Positions 6,513-12,820 of a stretch of DNA of 14,738 nt are shown here, one piece after another; position 1 is the stretch's first letter; each line of letters opens with the position of its first letter. Where the stretch lies: contig CBCTZG010000072.1 in assembly GCA_965151315.1 (NCBI GenBank), positions 1 to 14,738 of the forward strand, in the 5' to 3' direction. Under the pieces are notes generated by a model, which searched no databases, was not told the DNA's origin, and saw nothing but the letters and a program-made list of their open reading frames with translations. Made by a program: the position numbers and the translations under genes. The DNA is from Avimonoglobus sp965151315 (GTDB lineage Bacteria > Bacillota > Clostridia > UBA1381).

Positions 6513-7178
6513 TTATTCGCTTATAAACCCAATATTGACATTACCGTTATTGCCGGACACATTCAGCGTTTTTTCTCCGCCGTCCTTATTATCCGGTAAA
6601 TTACTCTCGCCTTTTTTGATGTCTGACTGAATGGCAAAATCATCATAGCTTCCTGCAATCGTACCGGAAATATCCCTGTTCTTGACAGTTAAGTTTATGG
6701 CGCTTTTTACATTTAGGTTTCCAAAGGTGATATCCCCGCCATTAGAGGAAAGGCTTATACCTCCTGTTACCGCCAATGCCGGAAGGGATATATCTTCGTT
6801 TGTTGTGGACAGTGTAAGGGTGTCTAAACGTGCGTCCGGTATCCGCAGCGAGATTTTCCGATTTTCAGCGGAGGGCTTTCCTCCGATATAATCCGCCCAC
6901 TCTTTGCTGCTTGCGCTTGCCATCGTGAGTATATTTTCGTCTGAAACCGCAATGTCATACGTTTCTTTGCTATTCTCAAAATAGGCAATGTGGATTTGAT
7001 CGTCCGCAGAAAGTGATACTTCAATTTGACGGTCGCGTACATCAATACGTATTTCCTCAATTTGCGATACGCCGGCCGTATATTCTTTTTGTACAAACGG
7101 ATCATTGCTGTCGGCGCAGCCCGCCAAACCCAGGCTGCTCAACACAAGACACAATCCAAGTAAAATTATTTTTTTCAT
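6513..7178 (-). CDS. DUF4097-type lipoprotein, last gene of the ABC operon
   Basis: A 221-aa surface lipoprotein. The signal peptide ends in lipobox L-A-G-C with the modified cysteine at residue 21. The rest is built of short alternating beta strands rich in S, N, D and G, with repeated turns such as TLTLSTTNEDISL and NGGDITFGNLNVKS, typical of DUF4097/adhesin-like right-handed beta-helix domains. The start is ATG 7178 with GGAGG seven bases upstream; a further ATG at 7199 overlaps that site and is unlikely. It lies 30 bp after the acetyltransferase gene and ends the four-gene operon. DUF4097 proteins often accompany envelope-stress or antimicrobial-peptide response genes, which fits an ABC transporter under a sensor-type regulator, but its actual role is unknown. 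Confidence 0.8.
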   Translation of the reverse strand: MKKIILLGLCLVLSSLGLAGCADSNDPFVQKEYTAGVSQIEEIRIDVRDRQIEVSLSADDQIHIAYFENSKETYDIAVSDENILTMASASSKEWADYIGGKPSAENRKISLRIPDARLDTLTLSTTNEDISLPALAVTGGISLSSNGGDITFGNLNVKSAINLTVKNRDISGTIAGSYDDFAIQSDIKKGESNLPDNKDGGEKTLNVSGNNGNVNIGFISE

Positions 7179-7208
7179 TTTAATTCCTCCATATTTCATA
7201 GATTCGAT

Positions 7209-7658
7209 TTACAGCTCTAACGCATAGCAGCTTTCCGTTTTATCATTCCCGCCAGCCCAGTGAAAACCGAAAGAACGGTATAGATTCTCCGCGTTTTTAT
7301 TTGCGTTGTCTATTTTTAAGATTACTTTTTGAACGCCTTGAATTTTCAGGCCTCGCAGGATATGCTCTAAGGCTTTTTCCGCAAGCGCTTTCTGCTGAAA
7401 CCGGTCGTCCATCATAAACCGGCAAATGGTTGCTGTATCGGCTTGATTTTCTGCGCGCTGATACATAAAAAAACCAATCAGCGTATTGTTGTTATAAATT
7501 GCATTGGGGTGCAGCTGTGTGTCATATTTTGCTTCCGCTATGGAAATTGCGTTGCAATAGGGACATCCATCTATTGCCATACCAACGCGATCTTGCTTTG
7601 TTGTCAATTTACACACGTCTACTATATTTTGCTCGTCTACTGCTTTTATCTTAATCAT
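7209..7658 (-). CDS. GNAT-family N-acetyltransferase, diamine/spermidine acetyltransferase-like
   Basis: A 149-aa single-domain GNAT protein expected to transfer an acetyl group from acetyl-CoA to an amine. Strand 4 and the start of helix 3 read ICRFMMDDRFQQKALAEKAL, similar to the RFMIDxxYQGKGYG block of BltD/PaiA-type polyamine acetyltransferases. The C-terminal motif B region is NKNAENLYRSFGF, followed by the expected terminal strand. The CoA pyrophosphate loop is degenerate: where the family has Q-x-x-G-x-G/A it shows Q-x-K-A-L-A, lacking the first glycine. The start is ATG 7658, seven bases after AGAGG; the ATG at 7664 touches that site. The gene begins 10 bp after the permease stop codon. 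Coupling to efflux suggests modification of a toxic amine or drug, but substrate is unknown. Confidence 0.8.
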   Translation of the reverse strand: MIKIKAVDEQNIVDVCKLTTKQDRVGMAIDGCPYCNAISIAEAKYDTQLHPNAIYNNNTLIGFFMYQRAENQADTATICRFMMDDRFQQKALAEKALEHILRGLKIQGVQKVILKIDNANKNAENLYRSFGFHWAGGNDKTESCYALEL

Positions 7659-7668
7659 AACCATACCT

Positions 7669-8316
7669 CTATAACGTTTTCCTTTTTAAGACTGCAAGCC
7701 CTATGAGAGACAGTGCGGCGCCTAGGAACAGGCAGATACCAATGTGCAGGACGGCGTTGCTGTTGAACATGATTATCTGAAAAAATCCATTTAAGATAGC
7801 GCGTAATGGTGCAATGGGGGTAAAAACGCAGATGATTGCAACCAATACCGCGTCAGTCAGCCATCCATACCAATGTGCCTGCATGGATAACAGTACATGA
7901 AGAAAAACCATAACCAGCAGTAAAAAGAACGCTTGCTGCAATCCGGCAGCGATGATCCCGTTTTCCGTCCATTTACACACATCCATCATATTGATCACTG
8001 TTCGCGCTGAATACACAGGGTCAATCAATCGATGGATCAATGTGTTGATAAGGGAAATACAAAAGGCCAAAATCCCATAACTAATTAGACAACCGAAAAA
8101 AGTATCTTTTTTGCTGGCGCCCAAATGCATTAACTTTGTGAAATCATAAAACACAAAAAAGAATGGGGTCAAAACAGCAAGCAGCCAAGTATAATTTCCG
8201 TTACTTAAAACAACATCGCCGGAAGAAGTGGCACAAAGCGCCACAAGCGCTGTTAGGATGAAACTGATTTTATTGCTTGCAATCAAGCGTTTTATAATCG
8301 AAAAAATAGCTGTCAT
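7669..8316 (-). CDS. ABC transporter membrane subunit (small, six helices)
   Basis: A 215-aa integral membrane protein with about six hydrophobic helices (near residues 16-32, 43-60, 76-97, 126-147, 154-172 and 190-208) and charged N- and C-terminal ends. No signal peptide or extracellular domain is present. Its ATG overlaps the stop of the ATPase gene by 4 nt (ATGA), so translation is coupled, and GGGAGGTG lies just upstream. It should form the membrane half of the exporter, probably as a dimer. It resembles small permeases of YtrC/YtrD or bacitracin/lantibiotic-type ABC systems only in size and topology; I do not recognise a closer family. Confidence 0.8.
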   Translation of the reverse strand: MTAIFSIIKRLIASNKISFILTALVALCATSSGDVVLSNGNYTWLLAVLTPFFFVFYDFTKLMHLGASKKDTFFGCLISYGILAFCISLINTLIHRLIDPVYSARTVINMMDVCKWTENGIIAAGLQQAFFLLLVMVFLHVLLSMQAHWYGWLTDAVLVAIICVFTPIAPLRAILNGFFQIIMFNSNAVLHIGICLFLGAALSLIGLAVLKRKTL

Positions 8317-9164
8317 CTTTTTACACCTCCCCGATGTCCCACCATTTGAATAAAGAAATCCTGCAAAGACAGTGGATGAATTTCGAATGAAGCAGTTTGC
8401 TTTGGCGGATTGTCAAAGATATAACAGGTTACAAGACCGCCAACATTATCTTGACCGATAATATTTAGATTTCGGGTTACGGCCTCCACGTCCTTTTGCA
8501 GTCCGCTGATACAAAATGCTTTTGTTTCAACCGATTGTAATGTATCAAAAAAGCGGATGCTGCCTTGATCGATGATGATCAGCTTTTGGATTGTCTTTGC
8601 AATTTCTTCAATAATGTGGGTGGATACGATAATAATCCGCGGATGCTTCTGAAAGCTCTCCGTCAGCATTTCGTAAAACTCTACCCGCATAACCGCGTCG
8701 AAGCCCAGGACAGGCTCGTCTAACAGAATGACATTCTTATTGCTTGCCAAACAGATAATCGTGGAAACCATGGTTTTCATGCCAAGAGAAAGATGATTAA
8801 ACTTCTTTCTCCCGTCCAGTTCAAACCGATCCATCATTTCCGAAGCAAAGTCATAATCATAGCTGGGATTTACTTCGGAAGCAATCCGCAATAGTTTCCG
8901 CACCGGAAGATTAAAATGCTTTGCAAAGTTTTCGATATAGCTAACGCCTGTATCCAGAGTGGATGTTGTTATTGACTTGCCGTCGACTTGAATCATGCCG
9001 GTTGTAATGTTTTGATACCCGGCAATGGATTTGAGAAGTGTTGTTTTGCCCGCGCCATTCCGGCCAAGCAAGCAATAAATCCCGGGTTTGTCGATTGACA
9101 GAGTAATGTTTCTCAGTACGGTTGCCGGCCCGTACTGCTTTGTTACTTGTTTGAGTTCTATCAT
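8313..9164 (-). CDS. ABC transporter ATP-binding protein (YtrB/CcmA type)
   Basis: A 283-aa nucleotide-binding subunit. Walker A is GRNGAGKTT (34-42), the signature is LSLGM in place of LSGGQ (125-129), Walker B is NVILLDEP (144-151), and the switch histidine is in STHI (181-184). The segment where the Q-loop glutamine should lie reads VSYIENF without a glutamine. A C-terminal extension of about 80 residues follows the NBD, as in drug-export ATPases. I chose ATG 9164 because AGGAGG precedes it by nine bases and MIELKQVTKQYG is a typical NBD start; the upstream ATG at 9212 precedes the ribosome binding site. First gene of a four-gene operon, divergent from a MerR regulator. Likely powers export of a drug or peptide. 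Confidence 0.93.
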   Translation of the reverse strand: MIELKQVTKQYGPATVLRNITLSIDKPGIYCLLGRNGAGKTTLLKSIAGYQNITTGMIQVDGKSITTSTLDTGVSYIENFAKHFNLPVRKLLRIASEVNPSYDYDFASEMMDRFELDGRKKFNHLSLGMKTMVSTIICLASNKNVILLDEPVLGFDAVMRVEFYEMLTESFQKHPRIIIVSTHIIEEIAKTIQKLIIIDQGSIRFFDTLQSVETKAFCISGLQKDVEAVTRNLNIIGQDNVGGLVTCYIFDNPPKQTASFEIHPLSLQDFFIQMVGHRGGVKR

Positions 9165-9187
9165 GCAGCCATTCCTCCTAAAAAACA

Positions 9188-9215
9188 TTGCAATATGGAT
9201 TGATTTTTGCAATAT
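9188..9215. repeat. Direct repeat TTGCAATAT, 19-bp period
   Basis: TTGCAATAT occurs at 9188-9196 and again at 9207-9215, between the merR-side -35 box and the ABC gene leader. The spacing of about two helical turns suits a protein-binding tandem site. Confidence 0.45.
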
Positions 9216-9228
9216 CTTATGTTATAAT
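9200..9228 (+). promoter_or_regulatory. Sigma-A promoter of the MerR regulator gene
   Basis: TTGATT (9200-9205) and TATAAT (9223-9228), 17-bp spacing, with an extended -10 TG at 9220-9221. The start is predicted near 9235, with AGGAG before the ATG at 9278. Confidence 0.7.
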
Positions 9229-9249
9229 CAATTATAAAGCTTTGTGTAA
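9221..9249 (-). promoter_or_regulatory. Promoter of the ABC operon, overlapping the merR promoter
   Basis: On the minus strand TTACAC (9249-9244) and TATAAC (9226-9221) with 17-bp spacing. Its -10 box shares four base pairs with the -10 box of the opposing promoter, so polymerase cannot occupy both. Confidence 0.55.
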
Positions 9250-9255
9250 CACAAA
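9222..9255. promoter_or_regulatory. Two dyads, candidate operators for the MerR regulator
   Basis: TTATAAT-CA-ATTATAA (9222-9237) is a perfect 7-bp dyad that starts at the ABC promoter -10 and enters its spacer, where MerR proteins normally bind. TTTGTGT-A-ACACAAA (9241-9255) is a second perfect dyad covering the ABC promoter -35. Which of them is used cannot be decided by eye. Confidence 0.45.
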
Positions 9256-9277
9256 AGTCAATAGGAGAAAATAAAAA

Positions 9278-10060
9278 ATGAAAAAATATTTTTCGATTGG
9301 GGAAGCTGCCAAGGCTGTCCATACAACCAGTGAAACACTGCGGCATTATGATCGCATCGGATTAGTGAAGCCAAGCAAAACAGACGAGTGGACCAATTAC
9401 CGCTATTATACCGAGCGGGACATTGTCCGTCTAAATACGGTGCGCGCTTTGCAGCTTATGGACTTATCTTTGCGGGAGATCAAAACGGTTTTAGAATATG
9501 ATAATCTTGAAAAAATTGTGGAATTTTTAGCGCAAACCGAGAAGAGAGCGGATGAAAAAATCGCGGCGCTGCAATATAGTAAATCCAAAATCCAGTTAGC
9601 AAAAGCGGATTATGAAAGCAAATTGCAAGGGCAGCAAAAGTTTAATAGTACTTTTCTCAAAGCTTATCCAGAGCGCGTAATCTTGCTTTCGGATACCTTA
9701 GCAGTGCCTACACTGGATAATCTTTGGAATTATCTCGGCCATTTCTATGACAAAGTTACGCCTGCCCGAAAAGAGCAATTCTCGTTTGAAGATTTAGCTG
9801 GTATATATACCGAAAACGGGATATCCAGGCTCTTTGCCGTCTGTATCCGTTATGTGGATATAGACGGTTTAAAGGTATTGCCAAAAGGGAAATACCTATG
9901 TGCGAATTGTACTGAAGAAAATAGAGAACAAACGCTGCGGGAGTTAATACACATAGCGCAAGCAAAATATGGCGTAGAGCCGGCATTTACGGTACAGCAT
10001 ATTGTTGTGTCCGGTATTTTGCAATGGAATTATGAAGTACAGGTTTATGTTGATCAATAA
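9278..10060 (+). CDS. MerR-family regulator with a GyrI-like effector domain
   Basis: A 260-aa transcription regulator. The N-terminal winged HTH (about 4-72) has FSIGEAAKAVHTTSETLRHYDRIGLVKP, followed by the wing WTNYRYYTERDI. A long dimerisation helix spans about 76-120. The C-terminal domain (about 125-260), with strands such as RLFAVCIRYV and the closing WNYEVQVYVDQ, is a GyrI/BmrR-like small-molecule-binding domain. There is no metal-binding cysteine cluster like that in metal sensors, so an organic, drug-like or lipophilic effector is more likely. AGGAG lies before the ATG. It is divergent from the ABC operon, with overlapping promoters and dyads between, so it probably controls both itself and the exporter. 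Confidence 0.92.
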   Translation: MKKYFSIGEAAKAVHTTSETLRHYDRIGLVKPSKTDEWTNYRYYTERDIVRLNTVRALQLMDLSLREIKTVLEYDNLEKIVEFLAQTEKRADEKIAALQYSKSKIQLAKADYESKLQGQQKFNSTFLKAYPERVILLSDTLAVPTLDNLWNYLGHFYDKVTPARKEQFSFEDLAGIYTENGISRLFAVCIRYVDIDGLKVLPKGKYLCANCTEENREQTLRELIHIAQAKYGVEPAFTVQHIVVSGILQWNYEVQVYVDQ

Positions 10061-10097
10061 ATTTCACGATATAGGAGGAACGACAGAGCATGTGACG

Positions 10098-10122
10098 GAT
10101 TTTTCTTTATAAAAGAAAAATC
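10098..10122. repeat. Perfect 11-bp stem-loop downstream of the MerR gene
   Basis: GATTTTTCTTT (10098-10108) pairs with AAAGAAAAATC (10112-10122) around a 3-nt loop. The stem is AT-rich and not followed by a T-tract on the plus strand. It overlaps the U-rich tail of the tRNA-Met terminator, so together they may form a bidirectional stop between the convergent merR and tRNA-Met transcripts. Confidence 0.5.
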
Positions 10123-10146
10123 GGAACGGAGCAAAGTCCGTTCCGA
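10111..10146 (-). terminator. Rho-independent terminator of tRNA-Met
   Basis: TCGGAACGGA (10121-10130) pairs perfectly with TCCGTTCCGA (10137-10146). On the minus strand the stem is followed by a U-rich tail from 10120 to 10111. It ends the tRNA-Met transcript just after the CCA. Confidence 0.85.
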
Positions 10147-10148
10147 CG

Positions 10149-10225
10149 TGGTAGCGGTAAGTGGATTTGAACCACTGACACTACGGGTATGAACCGTATG
10201 CTCTAGCCAACTGAGCTATACCGCC
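10149..10225 (-). tRNA. tRNA-Met (CAU anticodon), elongator type
   Basis: 77 nt with acceptor GGCGGTA/TACCGCT (first pair G-U), D-arm with AGCTCAGTTGGCTAGAGC, anticodon stem TACGG/CCGTA with loop TTCATAC, A73 and encoded CCA. The paired first position and lack of the initiator GGG/CCC anticodon stem mark it as elongator rather than fMet. An AUA-reading tRNA-Ile with lysidine cannot be wholly excluded from sequence. Confidence 0.93.
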
Positions 10226-10245
10226 ATATGATAGGCACAGGTAAT

Positions 10246-10274
10246 ATTATACGGTATTTTCAAACATTTGTCAA
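10246..10274 (-). promoter_or_regulatory. Sigma-A promoter of tRNA-Met
   Basis: On the minus strand TTGACA (10274-10269) and TATAAT (10251-10246), both perfect, 17-bp spacing, about 20 bp upstream of the tRNA. Confidence 0.85.
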
Positions 10275-10303
10275 CAGTTTTTTTTAGTTTTTTAGTTTTT
10301 TAT

Positions 10304-10494
10304 TGTAGGCGTACAATACATATTGGACAGCTGAATAAAAAAGATGAAGGACAGCGTCTCAGGTGGTATCATTCAGTGATCATACATCCATACTGAAAGG
10401 AGACATTACCCTTCATGACCCATCGTATAACACAAGACATGCGATACCGTTAACCTTAATAAGCTATGCAGAAAAATATGGTGTCAGCCGCGCC
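10304..10494 (+). mobile_element. Left-end remnant of a DDE-transposase insertion sequence
   Basis: The end is taken at TGTAGG (10304-10309). A leader precedes a transposase start at ATG 10415, reading MTHRITQDMRYR and then a stop; after an indel, homology resumes as YAEKYGVSRA, a typical HTH start of rve-type transposases. Homology is lost near 10494 and the rest of the transposase is absent. The first ~140 bp match the inverted copy at 12681-12820 almost exactly. Non-functional; whether it still affects expression is unknown. Confidence 0.8.
10311..10450 (+). repeat. Inverted repeat, left arm
   Basis: Pairs with 12681-12820 on the other strand: 135 of 140 positions agree by hand count, and the 70 positions from 10311 to 10380 are identical. 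It comprises the IS leader and the first transposase codons. Confidence 0.93.
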
Positions 10495-10638
10495 CTATAT
10501 TATGAAATTGCTGCTCCCCTTGCAAAAAGAAGGAACCGGTAAACAAAAAAGCGCGAAAAGGAACAACAGAAAACAGACCGACATACTATAATACTATACA
10601 CATAGTTGAAAGCTTTGTATTATGGAAGAGGTGAGAAT

Positions 10639-10896
10639 ATGATTTATGCGACAGTCGGTTCTGTGACAACGGCGGTGCGGCTGGCAAAACGGCTCAGCGC
10701 CAGGGGGGATATGCGCAGCTCGGTTGTGCATACGCCGGCGGAGATCAACAACGGCGGATGCTCGTACTCTGTCCGGACCAGTCTGCGGGACACCGCCGCG
10801 ATCCGGCAGATCGCGGCGGAATACGGCATACAGATCCGCGGTTTCTACCGGGAGGATATATTTAATGGGAGGAAATTTTACCATGTTATATCTTGA
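10639..10896 (+). CDS. DUF3343 protein, putative Se/S carrier-like
   Basis: An 85-aa soluble protein that fits the DUF3343 family (putative Se/S carrier-like). It starts with the family pattern MIYATVGSVTTAVRLAKRL and has a single cysteine, C41, in GGCSYSVR, which matches the conserved P...GCGYALR site thought to carry persulfide or selenium. The start is ATG 10639 behind GAGGTG; an upstream in-frame codon near 10606 lacks a ribosome binding site. A TATAAT at 10587-10592 may be the -10, without a clear -35. It overlaps the cysteine desulfurase gene by 14 nt, so the two are translationally coupled. In E. faecalis (EF2567-EF2570 region) and many Clostridia, DUF3343 accompanies a desulfurase, SelD and selenium-dependent molybdenum hydroxylases. 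Here the pair stands alone between IS remnants. Confidence 0.82.
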   Translation: MIYATVGSVTTAVRLAKRLSARGDMRSSVVHTPAEINNGGCSYSVRTSLRDTAAIRQIAAEYGIQIRGFYREDIFNGRKFYHVIS

Positions 10897-12016
10897 CAAC
10901 GCGGCGACCAGCTATAAAAAACCGGCACGCGTATATTGGTCTATGTTTAAAAACACCTGGATCAACAGCGTGAATGCCGGGCATGGCGGGCACGCCTACA
11001 GTATCCGCGGCGCGGCGGAAATTGTAAAGACATCTGAAAAATTGGCGGAGCTGTTCCATATCCAGGATCCAGAGCAAATCGCCTATACGCAAAACGCGAC
11101 CTATGGCCTGAATATGGCAATTGGAGGGCTGCTGCAAAAGGGCGGTCATGCGGTTGTCACACAAATGGAGCATAACAGCGTCCTGCGGCCGGTTTATCAT
11201 TATGGGAATTATACGATGGTAAAAGCAGATAAACAAGGAAGGGTAGATCCGGCTGATGTGGAGGCGGCGATCCGTCCAGATACTGCAGTGATCGTATGCA
11301 CCCATATTTCCAATGTCTGCGGGACGGTGCAGCCGGTGGAAAAAATCGGGAGGATCGCCAGTCAGCGCCGGATTCCATTTTTGGTAGACGCGGCCCAAAG
11401 CGCGGGATGCACGGAAATTGATGTAGAAAAAATGCATATTGACCTGCTGGCCTTTTCCGGACATAAGGGCCTGCTTTCCCCGCTGGGAACAGGCGGGCTG
11501 TATGTACGTAAGAGCGTACAGCTGGAGCCTGTACTATTTGGCGGGACCGGCAGCTATTCCGAATCGATGATGCAGCCTCGGATTATGCCGGATATGCTTC
11601 AGTGCGGAACGCTGAATACGCCGGCGATCCTTGCTATGGGCGCGGGTGTGGACTATATCCGGCGGCGGAACCCGGCGTGTATCGAGGAACAGGAGCGCCG
11701 GCTGGCCCAGCGGTTTATCAATGAAGTGGCTAATATAGATGGTGTTACAATATATGGTATTTTGGATGGAACAGAGCGCAACGGCACGGTGGCTTTTAAT
11801 ATTCAAAATATGGACAGCATAGAAACTGCCCAGCGGCTGAACGATACGTTCAAGATATGCGTTCGGGGCGGCTGGCATTGCGCATATCCGGCCCACGTCG
11901 CGTTAGACAGCGAAAAGACGGGGGCAGTACGGGTGAGCTTTGGCGCGTTTGACCATACCCGGCACGTAGAAAGGATCGTCGACGCGGTTTATAAAATTGC
12001 CGCGGACCATGTATAA
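10883..12016 (+). CDS. Class V aminotransferase, cysteine desulfurase (EF2568 type)
   Basis: A 377-aa PLP enzyme expected to release sulfur or selenium from cysteine or selenocysteine as an enzyme-bound persulfide. It starts LYLDNAATSYKKP; H97 in MEHNSVLRP stacks on PLP, D169/Q172 lie in VDAAQSAG, the PLP lysine is K195 in SGHKGL, and the catalytic cysteine is C333 in GGWHCAYPAH. This short-loop arrangement and length fit the family cysteine desulfurase group named after E. faecalis EF2568 (TIGR01977), not IscS/NifS. The start is ATG 10883 with GGGAGG ten bases upstream, inside the end of the DUF3343 gene; the longer frame upstream overlaps that gene and is not used. No SufE/IscU partner is present, so the DUF3343 protein is the likely acceptor. 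Confidence 0.93.
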   Translation: MLYLDNAATSYKKPARVYWSMFKNTWINSVNAGHGGHAYSIRGAAEIVKTSEKLAELFHIQDPEQIAYTQNATYGLNMAIGGLLQKGGHAVVTQMEHNSVLRPVYHYGNYTMVKADKQGRVDPADVEAAIRPDTAVIVCTHISNVCGTVQPVEKIGRIASQRRIPFLVDAAQSAGCTEIDVEKMHIDLLAFSGHKGLLSPLGTGGLYVRKSVQLEPVLFGGTGSYSESMMQPRIMPDMLQCGTLNTPAILAMGAGVDYIRRRNPACIEEQERRLAQRFINEVANIDGVTIYGILDGTERNGTVAFNIQNMDSIETAQRLNDTFKICVRGGWHCAYPAHVALDSEKTGAVRVSFGAFDHTRHVERIVDAVYKIAADHV

Positions 12017-12027
12017 AAATTAGACTG

Positions 12028-12069
12028 TGGGTGCGCAATATTCAGTGTGACGCTTGAATTTGGCACCCA
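12028..12069 (+). other. Two-part stem-loop after the desulfurase gene
   Basis: TGGGTGC (12028-12034) pairs with GCACCCA (12063-12069) and, inside, ATTCA (12040-12044) pairs with TGAAT (12055-12059). It begins 12 bp after the stop codon but has no T-tract, so it may protect the mRNA 3' end rather than terminate. The rest of 12070-12139 shows no feature I can name. Confidence 0.35.
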
Positions 12070-12149
12070 TACATAGTAAGCCAGCCGACGGGGATTAACA
12101 AGAAAAAATTATCTATGAGAATGAAAATTTTTTAACAAGTGTAGGTTTG

Positions 12150-12716
12150 TCAAACATATTGTGCAAGGAACTCGTTAGGAGATAATCAATGTGGAGGTCT
12201 CATGGGAAAGTGATTGGAACATTGGCTATGGACAGCAGGCTGTCTTTCAAAATCCTGTAAAGACCAGAAGCAATGGCAGGAATAAAAGCGTTTTTTTGCC
12301 TTTACGGCGACTGGGTTCCGATTTACCGTTGTGCCTGGTGCGTAAGGCCGGATGCGCTTATGACGTATGCCGGGCTTTTGGGCAGTGGTTTCAAAGAGCG
12401 TGGGGACGTCCCGCTTTGCATTGGAAAACCGGTTGTGTCGGTCTGTACATATTCCGCTCCAATTCCCCTGCGGGCATACCGCTCCACTAGCTTATCCAGG
12501 AAATCCGGGGAGGAATAGGCGGACGGTTCCGGACAGGCAGCCAGAAACCGCAGCATGCTGAACGCATCAATGACAGTGTACCGGAGCAAGCGCAGCCGGT
12601 AATACATTTACGCGGAATCACTTTGATATCCGCCTGAACACGCCGGCCGGGATAGGCCATCTGTGTTCATTAAAGATTTGACGGTACCGTATATCTTGTG
12701 TTATACGATGGGTCAT
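12150..12716 (-). pseudogene. Decayed DDE (rve) transposase
   Basis: Reads from ATG 12716 as MTHRITQDIRYRQ, then jumps by a large internal deletion to ADIKVIPRKCIT. After a frameshift it continues RYTVIDAFSMLRFLAACPE and DFLDKLVERYARRGI...YVQTD, and after another shift NAKRDVPTLFETTA, KKRFYSCHCF and finally SNHFPMRP...LSPNEF, ending near 12150. These blocks come from an IS3/IS481-like transposase with an rve integrase core; the D of YVQTD is one catalytic residue, while the segment that should follow it (NGFEF) is lost. Most of the HTH region and the first half of the core are missing and stops interrupt the frame, so it cannot be active. Confidence 0.85.
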
Positions 12717-12820
12717 GAAGGGTAATGTCTTCTTTCGGTATGGATGTATGATCACTGAATGATACCACCTGAGACGCTGTCCTTCATCTTTTTTATTCAG
12801 CTGTCCAATATGTATTGTAC
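12681..12820 (-). repeat. Inverted repeat, right arm
   Basis: Reverse complement of 10311-10450 with five differences, two of them in the last ten positions. Beyond 12681 the two copies diverge at once, because each has suffered a different deletion. Confidence 0.93.

Noticed and set aside
6185..6526. 113-aa open frame on the plus strand
   Set aside because: Starts in tRNA-Gly and passes through its terminator.
10724..10882. Longer N-terminus for the cysteine desulfurase
   Set aside because: The extension overlaps the DUF3343 gene, is arginine- and serine-rich junk, and the class V fold starts at LYLDNAATS behind its own GGGAGG.
10886..11464. 192-aa open frame on the minus strand
   Set aside because: Shadow of the desulfurase gene; no family resemblance.
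12028..12069. SECIS element or riboswitch after the desulfurase
   Set aside because: The stem does not follow an in-frame UGA and shows no SECIS or known aptamer core.
12191..12561. Open frames on the plus strand in the IS remnant
   Set aside because: They are antisense to recognisable transposase blocks and lack start signals.
10311..12820. A functional composite transposon
   Set aside because: Both transposases are broken and no target duplication is clear at the outer ends, so present-day autonomous movement is not supported; only past movement is proposed.
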